From NCBI GenBank assembly GCA_047612385.1, contig JBLGAR010000001.1, positions 1-64,000 on the forward strand: a stretch of 64,000 nucleotides of DNA, given 5' to 3'. The number at the start of each line of letters is the position of its first letter. Within the stretch, counting starts at the first letter, position 1. Made by a program: the position numbers and the translations under genes. Under the pieces are notes generated by a model. It worked only from the letters and a program-made list of their open reading frames with translations. It made no database searches and had not been told where the DNA came from. Shown piece by piece: positions 1 to 9,265 of the stretch. The stretch comes from JBALVT01 sp047612385. Lineage in GTDB: Bacteria > Pseudomonadota > Gammaproteobacteria > Pseudomonadales > Halieaceae.

Positions 1-3000
1 CGAGTCGCTGCAGCGTGTTAAGTAGTTATCTACTGCAGCCAGCTCCGCGTTGAATTGCTCCAGTAAATCAGCCAGTAGATGGGCGTGGCCAGCCTGACCG
101 GCCTTTTCGATACTAGAGCATAGTTTCCCGAGGTCCAGTGCTCCCACTGTAAGTGCCGCGGACTTCAATTTGTGGGCTGCGCCAGCAGCCTCCGCTGTCT
201 GACCGGTATGGCAGGCGACGCGCAGCTCCGCTGCAATAGCAGGCGCACTGAAGCGAAAGTTCTGTAGCAGTGTACCTACTATTTGCGGATCTCTGCCGAC
301 GAATGCCTCCAGGACACTCACATCAACCGGTGGTTTTGTCGCCACTAGCGGGATGGCAGGACAGTCGACTGAATTCGTGTGCGTGAGTGGCGTATGATTT
401 ACGTCAGTTTTAGCAGCAGGCAGCCACCTCTTCAAAAGTTCATGAAGGTCTTCCAGTGACGCCGGTTTGCTCAGGAAATCATCCATACCGACTGCCCGAC
501 AACGTTCCTCTTCGTCCACCAGGATATTGGCGGTTAGGGCGGCGATAGGGGTGCGGTGGGTCCTGGGTTCTGCGGCTCGAATCATGGTGGCTAGTTCAAA
601 GCCATCAACCTCGGGCATTTGCAGATCGGTAAGCACTAGGGCGTAGCTGCAGCTTCGCCAGCAGGCTAGGGCGTCCCTGCCGTTGTTCACGATGTCAGCC
701 GCATATCCAAGCATGGCGAGCTGATGCTGGATCACCACCTGATTGATGGCATTGTCCTCAGCTACCAATATCAGCCTGTTCTGCCTCATCGCGTCCTCAC
801 GGGAAAGTACTGTGACAGCCTCAACTTCGTGCAAGATTCGCGTTTGAGTTTTCTCGTGCACCCGCCCAGCCGCCATGGCCACCGCATGCAGGAAAGCCGA
901 GCGGCTCAGCGCATTACCATCGATCTGTACAATGCCTTTGGCACTGCTTCGCGGTTTGCGTCGATTCCCACGACTGACCACAACAGCCATCGGGTGTCCG
1001 TCGAGCGCGCGTTGAATAGTATCCACAGACGAATGTTCATCGTTGTCTTCGATTATCCACACCGCCGGATCAATTTCGCCCCGCTTACGCAGCGTCTTAG
1101 CGCTACTCAAATTTGTCACCCGCTCGACCGTGGCGCCGGCGTGTTCAAGATAGACCTCAAGATCTGCTGTGAATGCTCCAAAACCTGGGATCATAAAGCA
1201 CGAGACTTCTGTCAAGTCGATATCGGCCTCGCTAGGCTCAGGCGCGGATTGCACGGAGATAAAGGGTAACCGCACGGTGAAGGTCGTTCCCTGACCGGGC
1301 ACACTATGCACCGTGATTTCTCCACCCATCAGTTCTACCAGATGTTGGGAAATGGCCAGCCCGAGCCCGGTGCCACCAAAGCGTCGACTGGTTGATGAAT
1401 CAGCCTGGGTAAAGGCTGTAAAGAGCCGAGCCTGGGTGGCTTCATCGATGCCGATGCCATTGTCGATGATCTTAAAATGAATCATGACCTGACCTGTGCT
1501 ATTTTCGTCCAGCTCGGCGCGCACTGACACCCGGCCCTGCTCGCCGCTAAATTTGATGGCATTGTTGATTAGATTGGTCAGTACCTGGCGCAGACGCTGG
1601 CCATCGGCCAGGACATATTCAGGAATCTTCGGATCAGTAAAGAGCGTGAGTTCTACCTCACTTTTTTCTGCTAGATTGAGGAGCATCGCGCAGACGCTCT
1701 CTGTCACCTTGGCCACTGCAGTCGGCGTGGGGTCAATTTCCAGCTTGCCGGCCTCGATCTTCGATAAATCGAGAATATCCTCGACGATATCAAGTAAGGA
1801 AAATGCCGATTTACGGATCAATCCTGCCATGTCGGCTTGAGTGTCTTGCAGGCCGCTTTGTTGCAGCACCTCGGTCATACCAATTACACCGTTTAGCGGT
1901 GTGCGAATCTCATGGCTCATGGTAGCGAGAAAGGCGGACTTGGCCTGGTTGGCTTCATTGGCATCATTGCGGGCAGTTTCTAACTCTTCCAGATATTGAT
2001 TTCTCTCGCTGATGTCGCGCAGGCTAACCATAAAGAGCCGGCTACTCTCGAACTGAATCTCACTCACAAGAATCTCCAGGGGGAAGATTGATTCATCTTT
2101 GCGTTGCCCTGTAACCTCACGGGTTTTGCCGATGAAGGCAAAATTACCAGTATCATGGAGTCGTTGAAGGTACTTATCATGTTCCTTTCGATACGGATGC
2201 GACATGAGCATACCGAGATTTTTTCCCAACACCTCTTTAACCGAATAGCCGAATAGCTTTTCCGCAGCGGAATTGAACGAGTCAATGACACCCATTGAAT
2301 CAGTGGTCACGATGCCATCACTGGCCATCTCCACAATAGTTTGATGGCGTAGTTTTTCGTCTTTAGTTTCCTGTTTTATGCTATCGCGGGCCTGCAGTAC
2401 CAGGCCGAACAGTATGAAGGCGTAGCTCGCCATTTTGGATAAAATTGCGGCGGCAAAAAAGCCGTCAAAATTGCTCTGGGCGTAGGGCATAAACACGGTA
2501 TGCACAACAATGCTGGCGATGATTGCCAGTATCAAATTATATTCAAAAATATTCCGCCGCCACTCCCCCTTGTACAAAAAACCGATAAGGGCTAAGGAAA
2601 ACAACAGAGCCGGGATATGCTCTGCGGGACGGGCGAGGAAGCTGTCTGGAAGATAGGCCTGTGGCAACGTGACCGGCAACAGCCAGAAAAACAGGCAACT
2701 ACCTGCTACAAAAAAACCCGCCAACGCGCAGATCGCCAGCAATAGCGCTGCGCCTGTTTCGCTATGATTTTTTTCATACCAGTCAATCAGCAGACTCACG
2801 CAGAGCATGACCGGAAGGAACACGCGGGATGGAAACCAGCCCCAAGCAACAACCTTTGACAGGGAATCAGGTCTAAATGATGGAATGACCAGGATCCCGT
2901 GGTTCAGGTCCAGGATACCCGCGCCCAAAATACCCAGACCCAGGGCGATCAGCGCATTCCTCTCTGTGGCTGCCTTCATTCTAAATACCACGACGCCACA

Positions 3001-3165
3001 GAACACCATAAGAACGCCCGACAGGAGCTGCGCGAATTCATGAGTAGTTGGGTTGCTCTCAAAGCTTGAGCTACGAGCCAAGAGCGCCGCGGCGAGGAAC
3101 AGTGGACTGAGGGCGACAATCGGGAGAAGTCGGGCAGAGAGAACCCGCTGTCTACTGCTTGTCAT
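1..3165 (-). CDS. Hybrid sensor histidine kinase with receiver and HPt domains (partial, 3' end outside window)
   Basis: The frame stays open from an ATG at 3165 to the window edge (1055 codons, no stop reached). Residues about 10-255 are hydrophobic with several membrane segments. A PAS domain follows (about 265-385). The HisKA box MSHEIRTPLNG has the phospho-acceptor His near residue 418, then a HATPase with DNGIGID and GGTGLGLAIS. A stretch after the kinase looks like a receiver without a phospho-Asp. A complete receiver has LTDLQMP (Asp near 847), and an HPt domain has AHKLKSAA (His near 998). This is the BarA-type phosphorelay layout. The start overlaps the stop of the upstream response regulator by 4 nt, so the two are co-transcribed. 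The signal sensed cannot be told. Confidence 0.9.
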   Translation of the reverse strand, partial: MTSSRQRVLSARLLPIVALSPLFLAAALLARSSSFESNPTTHEFAQLLSGVLMVFCGVVVFRMKAATERNALIALGLGILGAGILDLNHGILVIPSFRPDSLSKVVAWGWFPSRVFLPVMLCVSLLIDWYEKNHSETGAALLLAICALAGFFVAGSCLFFWLLPVTLPQAYLPDSFLARPAEHIPALLFSLALIGFLYKGEWRRNIFEYNLILAIIASIVVHTVFMPYAQSNFDGFFAAAILSKMASYAFILFGLVLQARDSIKQETKDEKLRHQTIVEMASDGIVTTDSMGVIDSFNSAAEKLFGYSVKEVLGKNLGMLMSHPYRKEHDKYLQRLHDTGNFAFIGKTREVTGQRKDESIFPLEILVSEIQFESSRLFMVSLRDISERNQYLEELETARNDANEANQAKSAFLATMSHEIRTPLNGVIGMTEVLQQSGLQDTQADMAGLIRKSAFSLLDIVEDILDLSKIEAGKLEIDPTPTAVAKVTESVCAMLLNLAEKSEVELTLFTDPKIPEYVLADGQRLRQVLTNLINNAIKFSGEQGRVSVRAELDENSTGQVMIHFKIIDNGIGIDEATQARLFTAFTQADSSTSRRFGGTGLGLAISQHLVELMGGEITVHSVPGQGTTFTVRLPFISVQSAPEPSEADIDLTEVSCFMIPGFGAFTADLEVYLEHAGATVERVTNLSSAKTLRKRGEIDPAVWIIEDNDEHSSVDTIQRALDGHPMAVVVSRGNRRKPRSSAKGIVQIDGNALSRSAFLHAVAMAAGRVHEKTQTRILHEVEAVTVLSREDAMRQNRLILVAEDNAINQVVIQHQLAMLGYAADIVNNGRDALACWRSCSYALVLTDLQMPEVDGFELATMIRAAEPRTHRTPIAALTANILVDEEERCRAVGMDDFLSKPASLEDLHELLKRWLPAAKTDVNHTPLTHTNSVDCPAIPLVATKPPVDVSVLEAFVGRDPQIVGTLLQNFRFSAPAIAAELRVACHTGQTAEAAGAAHKLKSAALTVGALDLGKLCSSIEKAGQAGHAHLLADLLEQFNAELAAVDNYLTRCSDS

Positions 3166-3899
3166 ACCGGTTTATTTACCGATCTGCCAATAGGATTCTC
3201 ATGCGGCTCTACATAGTAATCGTCAATGCTCATCACACGATCGAGCTCAATCAACCGGCTGATCATACGTTGATTAAGAGTGATGCCAGCGCGTAATAGA
3301 AGATCGCCATTGCTGCCCAGCACATCTGCGGCTAAACGCATACCGGGTCGCAATGCATGCACGGACGCGGGCTGATCGCTGTGTGATTCTATCGGCTCGG
3401 CCGCAATCGATTCGGATTGATCGTTAACCGGGCCGAGACCGTCAGAATCAGTTGCAATTTCAAGGTAGTTGCTCTTGTTCCGGAGTTCCACCTCTTCCTC
3501 CGATAGCGCTGTCAAAATTGACGCGCAAAAGGTTTCGGGCGCAATGGGTTTCGTCAAGAACCCGTTAACATCCATGGCAATTGCCCGACCCAGTGTCTCG
3601 ATATCGCTCATGCAAGTAAAAACGATGACCGGAAGTGTTGGCTTCACATGCCCGTAGCCGGAGCGCACCGCTTTTAACAATTCCAGACCATTCATTACCG
3701 GCATCTGGATGTCGGTAAGCAGGATATCGATGTCCGTTTTATTGAAAAGATCCAGGGCTTTCTCACCATTTTCCGCAGTATATATGTGGCCAAAACCGAA
3801 ATTTAGAAGTGCTTGTTTGATAGCACTTTGTATAAAGGGCTCATCATCAACCAATAAAATGCTTAGGTTCTGGATTTTCTTGGCACTGAAATTTTCCAC
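3162..3899 (-). CDS. CheY-like response regulator with a C-terminal HD-GYP-associated linker motif
   Basis: The 245-residue protein starts with a receiver domain: acidic pair D18-D19, phospho-acceptor D63 in LLTDIQMP, and a conserved Lys in FLTKP. After a polar linker the C-terminus carries RPGMRLAADVLGSNGDLLL and a following ISRLIEL helix. This motif is typically found just before HD-GYP cyclic-di-GMP phosphodiesterase domains, but no HD-GYP domain follows. The gene lies immediately upstream of the hybrid kinase and overlaps it by 4 nt, so it is probably the kinase's partner. It lacks an HTH, so the output is probably by protein-protein contact rather than DNA binding. Confidence 0.85.
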   Translation of the reverse strand: MENFSAKKIQNLSILLVDDEPFIQSAIKQALLNFGFGHIYTAENGEKALDLFNKTDIDILLTDIQMPVMNGLELLKAVRSGYGHVKPTLPVIVFTCMSDIETLGRAIAMDVNGFLTKPIAPETFCASILTALSEEEVELRNKSNYLEIATDSDGLGPVNDQSESIAAEPIESHSDQPASVHALRPGMRLAADVLGSNGDLLLRAGITLNQRMISRLIELDRVMSIDDYYVEPHENPIGRSVNKPV

Positions 3900-4228
3900 G
3901 TAGCTCAGGTCTCTGTTTGGATGGTCGGATTGGGCTTCAATTACGTTATCGCCGCTTTTATTGCGGGTGAAAGGCCGATCAGTGGAACCCTTTTGATTCT
4001 ATCTGGCGGGTGCGCTTAATTTTATTACTAGGTCCAAACCATACTCGCTTATTCATTAAGCTGCTCACATCGGCATGGGTACAGCCTAAACATTAGATTT
4101 GTCGGTCAGATAGGAATTAGCTTTAGGCTTATTGGTACTTTTGTGACGTAAATTGAGCGCGCACGGCTTGGAGCGTCTGTGAAGGCGGTGAAACTATGAC
4201 TGCTGCAGTTGAACTAGGCTGGAGATGT
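3900..4228. other. Intergenic region without recognised gene
   Basis: About 330 bp between the response regulator start and the hairpin behind rpoD. I see no convincing coding sequence, RNA gene or repeat. The promoter of the two-component pair should lie in its left part, but I could not identify clear -35/-10 boxes. Confidence 0.5.
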
Positions 4229-4253
4229 CCGCTGCCAGTGATCCTGGCAGCGG
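4229..4253 (-). terminator. Hairpin downstream of rpoD
   Basis: A perfect 10-bp inverted repeat, CCGCTGCCAG and CTGGCAGCGG, with a 5-nt loop starts 11 nt after the rpoD stop codon. There is no clear U-tract on the rpoD strand, so it may be a 3'-end stabiliser or an imperfect intrinsic terminator. Confidence 0.55.
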
Positions 4254-4264
4254 TTTGAAGCGGT

Positions 4265-6073
4265 TTATTCGTCGAGAAAACTACGCAGATAATCTGAGCG
4301 GGTCGGGTGACGAAGTTTACGTAATGCTTTGGCTTCGATCTGACGAATACGCTCACGGGTAACATCAAACTGCTTACCCACTTCTTCCAGAGTATGGTCC
4401 GTATTCATGTCTATTCCGAAGCGCATTCTCAGAACCTTGGCTTCTCTTGCCGTTAGCCCACCCAGTACATCTTTGGTGGCTTCCTGAAGGCCCTGGCCTG
4501 TTGCTGCATCCACTGGAGAGTGGATGGTGCCATCTTCGATAAAATCACCCAGATGCGAGTCTTCGTCATCGCCAATGGGGGTCTCCATGGAGATAGGCTC
4601 TTTGGCAATCTTCAGAACCTTGCGAACTTTGTCTTCGGGCATTTCCATGCGTTCGCCCAATTCTTCCGGAGTGGGCTCTCTGCCCATTTCCTGAAGCATC
4701 TGACGGGAGATGCGGTTCAGTTTGTTGATCGTCTCAATCATATGAACCGGGATACGGATCGTACGCGCTTGGTCGGCAATGGATCGAGTAATGGCCTGGC
4801 GAATCCACCAAGTGGCGTAGGTTGAAAATTTGTAACCTCGACGGTATTCAAACTTGTCTACTGCTTTCATCAAACCGATGTTGCCTTCCTGGATCAGATC
4901 CAGAAATTGCAGGCCGCGATTGGTGTATTTCTTGGCGATAGAAATAACCAGGCGCAGGTTGGCTTCCACCATTTCTTTCTTAGCGCGACGGGCACGGGCT
5001 TCGCCCATGGACATCTTGCGGTTGATTTCTTTAATTTCGGCGACAGTAAGACCGCTCTGAGCTTCAATTTGACCAATGCGTCGCTGTAGTCGCAGGATAT
5101 TTTCTTTTTCGACGAGGAGCTTCGCGGCGTAATCTTTCTTGCTGCGAGTATGCGTGCCCAGCCACTTTGCGTCAGATTCAGAACCTTGGAACGTGGTTAT
5201 AAAATCTTTGCGCGGCAGACCGCAAACCTTGATGACCAAATGCATGATCTGGCGTTCCTGGCTGCGTACTGCAGTCAGTGTATTTCTCGCGTCCATCGTG
5301 AGAGGGTCAAATACTCTAGGTGTCAGTTTGAAGAACTGGAAGATATCTCCCAGTTTGTTCATTTCTTTTATAGCTTCTCTGCTCGAGCGACCTTTTTCGG
5401 CCAACACTTTCTCAGTCTTGTTCTGCTGGCGCTTCAGTGCAGTAAAGCGCTTTTTGGCCTCAACGGGATCAGGCCCTGTATCCACTTCCTCTTCTGTATC
5501 ATCGGTGCCGGCTTCTCTGGCAGCGGCAACTTCCGCTGCGGAGGGGACATGCTCGGCGGGGTTGAGATAGCCAATCAGCATGTCGGAGAGCTTGCGCTCT
5601 TCTTTGGCGACAAGGTCGTATTCGGCTATGAGCTTGGCTACTGTGCCTGGGTAGTGAGCCAGCGCAGACAGCAGTTCACGAATACCCTCTTCGATGCGCT
5701 TGGCGATAACAATTTCGCCTTCGCGAGTCAGCAACTCAACGGTGCCCATTTCGCGCATGTACATCCGCACTGGGTCAGTGGTTCGTCCTGCTTCTGTCTC
5801 AACAGCGGCCAATGCGGCGGCGGCTTCGGCAGCGGCAATTTCATCTGCTGAAGTATCGCCATCGGTCATCAACAAATCATCGGCGTCCGGTGCCACTTCA
5901 AACACCTGGATGCCCATGTCGTTGATCATCTGGATGATGTCTTCAACCTGATCCGGATCAGAAATGTCCTCTGGCAGGTGGTCATTCACCTCGGCATAGG
6001 TCAGGTAACCCTGTTCCTTGCCCTTGGCAATGAGGTCCTTCAAGCGGGACTGTTGTTTTACGACGTCGGTCAT
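4265..6073 (-). CDS. rpoD: RNA polymerase primary sigma factor RpoD (sigma-70)
   Basis: Housekeeping sigma factor that directs core RNA polymerase to -35/-10 promoters. The 602-residue protein (E. coli 613) has region 1.1 at the N-terminus, region 1.2 (DPVRMYMREMG), the acidic non-conserved insert, the 2.3/2.4 block (YKFSTYATWWIRQAITR) that melts and reads the -10 box, and the 4.2 helix-turn-helix (TLEEVGKQFDVTRERIRQIE) for the -35 box. I chose the ATG at 6073, with AAGGG ten bases upstream. A GTG at 6091 would add six residues. It is the last gene of the rpsU-yqeY-dnaG-rpoD macromolecular synthesis operon, separated from dnaG by about 220 bp that holds a possible internal promoter. Confidence 0.98.
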   Translation of the reverse strand: MTDVVKQQSRLKDLIAKGKEQGYLTYAEVNDHLPEDISDPDQVEDIIQMINDMGIQVFEVAPDADDLLMTDGDTSADEIAAAEAAAALAAVETEAGRTTDPVRMYMREMGTVELLTREGEIVIAKRIEEGIRELLSALAHYPGTVAKLIAEYDLVAKEERKLSDMLIGYLNPAEHVPSAAEVAAAREAGTDDTEEEVDTGPDPVEAKKRFTALKRQQNKTEKVLAEKGRSSREAIKEMNKLGDIFQFFKLTPRVFDPLTMDARNTLTAVRSQERQIMHLVIKVCGLPRKDFITTFQGSESDAKWLGTHTRSKKDYAAKLLVEKENILRLQRRIGQIEAQSGLTVAEIKEINRKMSMGEARARRAKKEMVEANLRLVISIAKKYTNRGLQFLDLIQEGNIGLMKAVDKFEYRRGYKFSTYATWWIRQAITRSIADQARTIRIPVHMIETINKLNRISRQMLQEMGREPTPEELGERMEMPEDKVRKVLKIAKEPISMETPIGDDEDSHLGDFIEDGTIHSPVDAATGQGLQEATKDVLGGLTAREAKVLRMRFGIDMNTDHTLEEVGKQFDVTRERIRQIEAKALRKLRHPTRSDYLRSFLDE

Positions 6074-6119
6074 TAAGAAGACACCCTTCACAAAAAATTC
6101 GAAAAAAAATTAGCCGGCG

Positions 6120-6148
6120 ATTATAACCGGTAGTGGCTAGCTAAAACT
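6120..6148 (-). promoter_or_regulatory. Possible internal promoter for rpoD
   Basis: On the minus strand a perfect TATAAT lies at 6120-6125, about 47 bp before the rpoD ATG. A weak -35 (AGTTTT) is 17 bp upstream of it. Position fits an rpoD-only promoter between dnaG and rpoD. Confidence 0.35.
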
Positions 6149-6291
6149 AGCGCCAGGCCCCGTAAATTGGCCAATTTCGGCCCGCTTTTAGTGTAGATCC
6201 CCGGTTTTAGTAATATGGGGGCGTCGACGGGCTTTATCAATGGCAAATGGCGCTGCTGTACCACCTCATTAGGCTTTCCGCAGGAAGAGCT

Positions 6292-8151
6292 TCAGGGACG
6301 GTTTTTACCGCGTTGTGAATCTCGCAGCTGCTTTTGCTGCAGCAACTCTTTGAGCTTCTGCTTTTCCAATTCGCTCATCTCAGCGTAGTTGGTGAGTTTC
6401 AGTTTGTCGACTTCTTGCTCTAGTTTGGAGCGGTGCGGTAGTTCGGTCAGGGATCGTACTGTATCGACGAACTGTTGCTCAATGCCCTCGGTGGGGATTA
6501 ATCGCTCCTGCCCTGCCAGGCGGCTTAGTAATTCGCCCTCGGGCGTGCCATACCAGTGGCCCAACAGCATGCCGGTGTTGGATTCTGGTCTGCGTTTGAG
6601 CAAGTCGAGCAGCTCGCGCAACAAGTTGGTGTCATCGCCTTCTAACTCGACCAGATCCGCAAGCGCCACCAAACTCGCAATTTTGGGTTGGTGCAGTAGC
6701 AGGGCAATGGCTGCCTGGGCGAAGTTGGAGTAATTTCGCGGCAGCTCAGCGGGCATCGCGCGCTGTCTTGGGCGGGCCAGAGCAACGGTATCGTGTTGTG
6801 GTTCTATCTCGTAATCCGGCGACTCTGGTGGTGCTGGTGGCGCAGCAGGTGCTTCCAATTGCATCAAGCTGCTGAGCTCAAGACCAGTTCTGTCGGCCAG
6901 TGCCTTGAACATCAATTGTTGGTAAACACCCTCCGGCAGTTGGCGAAGATACGGCAACGCCAGCTTACTTAATCTGGCGCGGCCATCCATGCTGCTAGTG
7001 TCGATGCCTGCTGATAGCGATTCGAATAAGAAGGTTTCTAGGGGCATTGCTTCGGCGGCCAGTTCATCGAACAGCGCTTTGCCGCCGCGGCGTACAATAG
7101 TATCCGGGTCCTCGCCCTCTGGCAGGAACAAAAATCGCGCTTGCCTGCCATCTTCCATGCACGGCAATGCCGCTTCCATAGCCCGGACCGCTGCTTTGCG
7201 CCCGGCTTCGTCGCCATCAAAACAAAAAAGCACTTCGGGGCTCAGTCGATAGATGCGTTCCAGGTGAGTTTTGCTAGTGGCAGTGCCCAGTGTTGCGGTG
7301 GCATTGTTGATGCCGTACTGGGCCAGGGCGATAACGTCCATATAACCCTCGACGACCAAAATACAGTCCAGTTTTCGGTTCGCTTGCTTGGCCTGATATA
7401 GACCGTAAAGTTCGCGGCCTTTTTGAAATATAGAGGTCTCCGGAGAGTTCAGGTACTTGGGTTTGTCGTCGCCCAGTACTCGGCCCCCAAAAGCAATGAC
7501 GCGGCCGCGCTGGTCACGTATCGGGAACACTACGCGATCCCGGAACCGGTCGTAGATTTTTCCAGACTCGTTTTCTACCAGCATGCCGGCGTCTATGAGG
7601 CGTTTTTGTTGTTCTTCGCCTCCGCCGAGTGCTTTTGTGAGGTTATCCCATCCGGGGGGCGCAAAGCCCAGGTCAAATTGCTTCGCTATTTCGCCGGTTA
7701 GCCCTCGCTCTTTTAAATACGCTACGGCGCGCCCGGCCTGAGCATGTTTGCGCAGTTCGTGCTGATAGTAGTTGGCGGCTCTCTCCAGCAACACATAGAG
7801 CTCGCGGTTGCCCTGGTCTTCCTGATAGGGGGTGGCCCCGGGCCGGGTTTCTTCTCTTGGAACTTCAAGGCCCATGCTACTTGCGAGAGATTCCACGGCC
7901 TGAGGGAATTCCAGGTTCTCGTAGTCCATCACGAAACCCAGGGCATTGCCGCCGGCGCCGCAGCCAAAACAGTAATAAAACTGTTTGTCTGGGTTAACAC
8001 TGAAAGAGGGGGTTTTTTCGTCGTGAAAAGGGCAGCGAGCCGAATAGTTTTTACCGGTCTTTTTCAGTTTTACACGCCGGTCCACCACTTCGACAATGTC
8101 GAGGCGATCCAGCAGAGTATCTAAGAAAGCTTGTGGTATTCGTCCGGCCAT
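6292..8151 (-). CDS. dnaG: DNA primase DnaG
   Basis: Synthesises RNA primers for replication in association with the replicative helicase. The 619-residue protein begins with a CHC2 zinc-binding domain whose ligands fall at C40, H43, C61 and C64, the same positions as in E. coli. The TOPRIM core follows, with LVVEGYMDVIAL supplying the catalytic Glu and LFCFDGDEAGRKAA the metal-binding Asp pair. A less conserved C-terminal helical domain (about 430-619, with a Pro-rich linker) should contact DnaB. It is the third gene of the rpsU-yqeY-dnaG-rpoD operon. Confidence 0.98.
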   Translation of the reverse strand: MAGRIPQAFLDTLLDRLDIVEVVDRRVKLKKTGKNYSARCPFHDEKTPSFSVNPDKQFYYCFGCGAGGNALGFVMDYENLEFPQAVESLASSMGLEVPREETRPGATPYQEDQGNRELYVLLERAANYYQHELRKHAQAGRAVAYLKERGLTGEIAKQFDLGFAPPGWDNLTKALGGGEEQQKRLIDAGMLVENESGKIYDRFRDRVVFPIRDQRGRVIAFGGRVLGDDKPKYLNSPETSIFQKGRELYGLYQAKQANRKLDCILVVEGYMDVIALAQYGINNATATLGTATSKTHLERIYRLSPEVLFCFDGDEAGRKAAVRAMEAALPCMEDGRQARFLFLPEGEDPDTIVRRGGKALFDELAAEAMPLETFLFESLSAGIDTSSMDGRARLSKLALPYLRQLPEGVYQQLMFKALADRTGLELSSLMQLEAPAAPPAPPESPDYEIEPQHDTVALARPRQRAMPAELPRNYSNFAQAAIALLLHQPKIASLVALADLVELEGDDTNLLRELLDLLKRRPESNTGMLLGHWYGTPEGELLSRLAGQERLIPTEGIEQQFVDTVRSLTELPHRSKLEQEVDKLKLTNYAEMSELEKQKLKELLQQKQLRDSQRGKNRP

Positions 8152-8280
8152 TAACGGTGTTTGCCCTTTATTCAGGCATTGATTGCACAGGAAATTGTTG
8201 AATAGAGCAAGGAGCGGTTTAGTGAGCCGGCTATTGAACCATGCCGGGCTCGGAATGTTTAGCGGTGTTTAAAGTGGCTG

Positions 8281-8736
8281 CTAGCCAAGCAGTTTGGATT
8301 TTACCAGCTGGCTTACAGCGCCGGCGTCGGCACGACCTTGAATTTGCGGTTTTAGCGTGCCCATTACAGAGCCCATGGCTGCCATGCCGATGGCGTCTGA
8401 GCCTGCGATCGCAGCATCGACCATTTCGGCCAGTTCAGCGTCGCTAAGCTGTAAAGGCAGGAACTCTTGAATGACACCAATTTCCATCAGTTCCTGATCG
8501 GCCAGTTCCTGCCTTTGGGCGTTGATGTATTGGTCTGCTGAGTCTCTGCGCTGCTTGACCATTTTGTCCATCACAGTCAGCGCCCGGATATCGTCTATGT
8601 CGATGCGCTCATCTACTTCAATTCTTTTGAATTCAGCCTGAATCAGCCGGATAGTGCCAAGCCTGGGCTTGTCTTTCGCTTTCATGGCAGCCTTCATCGC
8701 TGCCTTGATAGTTTCCCTGAGAGGTAGATCACTCAT
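8281..8736 (-). CDS. GatB/YqeY family protein
   Basis: A 151-residue YqeY-type protein, similar to the C-terminal tail domain of the GatB subunit of Glu-tRNA amidotransferase. Recognisable parts are the N-terminal AMKAKDKPRLGTIRLIQAEF helix region and the C-terminal GSVMGTLKPQIQGRADAG block followed by a short helix. It stands alone without GatB catalytic sequence, so a tRNA-related role is suggested by family only. The position between rpsU and dnaG is the same as in Pseudomonas. Confidence 0.93.
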   Translation of the reverse strand: MSDLPLRETIKAAMKAAMKAKDKPRLGTIRLIQAEFKRIEVDERIDIDDIRALTVMDKMVKQRRDSADQYINAQRQELADQELMEIGVIQEFLPLQLSDAELAEMVDAAIAGSDAIGMAAMGSVMGTLKPQIQGRADAGAVSQLVKSKLLG

Positions 8737-8757
8737 GGAGGGGAGTTTACCAGCGAC

Positions 8758-8973
8758 CTAGTAGAGACGGACGCGCTTGCGGTTTTCCCGAGAAAGCTTC
8801 TTCAAGTGACGCTTTACAGCAGCCGCGCCGGCGCGCTTGCGCACTGTTGTTGGCTTTTCGTAGTGCTCGCGCTTGCGAACTTCGGCGAGAACGCCTGCTT
8901 TTTCGCATGAACGTTTGAAACGACGCAGAGCGATATCGAACGGTTCGTTTTCTTTCATCTTGATCGACGGCAT
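8758..8973 (-). CDS. rpsU: 30S ribosomal protein S21
   Basis: A 71-residue, strongly basic protein that matches S21 over its full length: it begins MPSIKMKENEPFDIALRRFK and ends in a basic RKRVRLY tail. S21 sits on the small-subunit platform and helps the Shine-Dalgarno interaction during initiation. It is the first gene of the macromolecular synthesis operon and lies back to back with tsaD, an arrangement conserved in E. coli and Pseudomonas. Confidence 0.98.
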   Translation of the reverse strand: MPSIKMKENEPFDIALRRFKRSCEKAGVLAEVRKREHYEKPTTVRKRAGAAAVKRHLKKLSRENRKRVRLY

Positions 8974-9066
8974 GTAGTGCTACCTGTAGTGATAAAATGG
9001 CGATTAAATAGTAATTGATTTCGCAAGGGCCCCTCGATGGGACAGTCAATGCCTTAAAGGGCGCGC

Positions 9067-9095
9067 ATTCTATACTTATCAGGCAAATTTTGCAA
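9067..9095 (-). promoter_or_regulatory. Promoter of the rpsU operon
   Basis: On the minus strand TTGCAA (9090-9095) and TAGAAT (9067-9072) are separated by 17 bp, a good sigma-70 match. This leaves a leader of roughly 90 nt before rpsU. Confidence 0.6.
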
Positions 9096-9265
9096 AGCCT
9101 GGAGGCAAAGTTTTGTAGAGATATTCAGCCCCTGTATCGGACAACAGTCAGACTAGCGCCGATCCCTCGTAAGCCCCGTGTTTCCTGATAATCTCCCGAT
9201 TAATGGCTGGCGTAGGGGCACCCCCTCACTTATGATTCGCTCCTGACAGATTGAAGGTGGGAAAA

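Noticed and set aside
724..1840. Plus-strand open frames within the histidine kinase
   Set aside because: The minus strand encodes receiver, HATPase and HisKA motifs continuously across this stretch.
4229..4253. Hairpin as a possible CRISPR repeat or mobile-element end
   Set aside because: It occurs once, directly after the rpoD stop, and has no second copy in the neighbourhood.
5150..5851. Long open frame antisense to rpoD
   Set aside because: It lies entirely within rpoD on the opposite strand and its translation has no family features. It is a codon-bias shadow.
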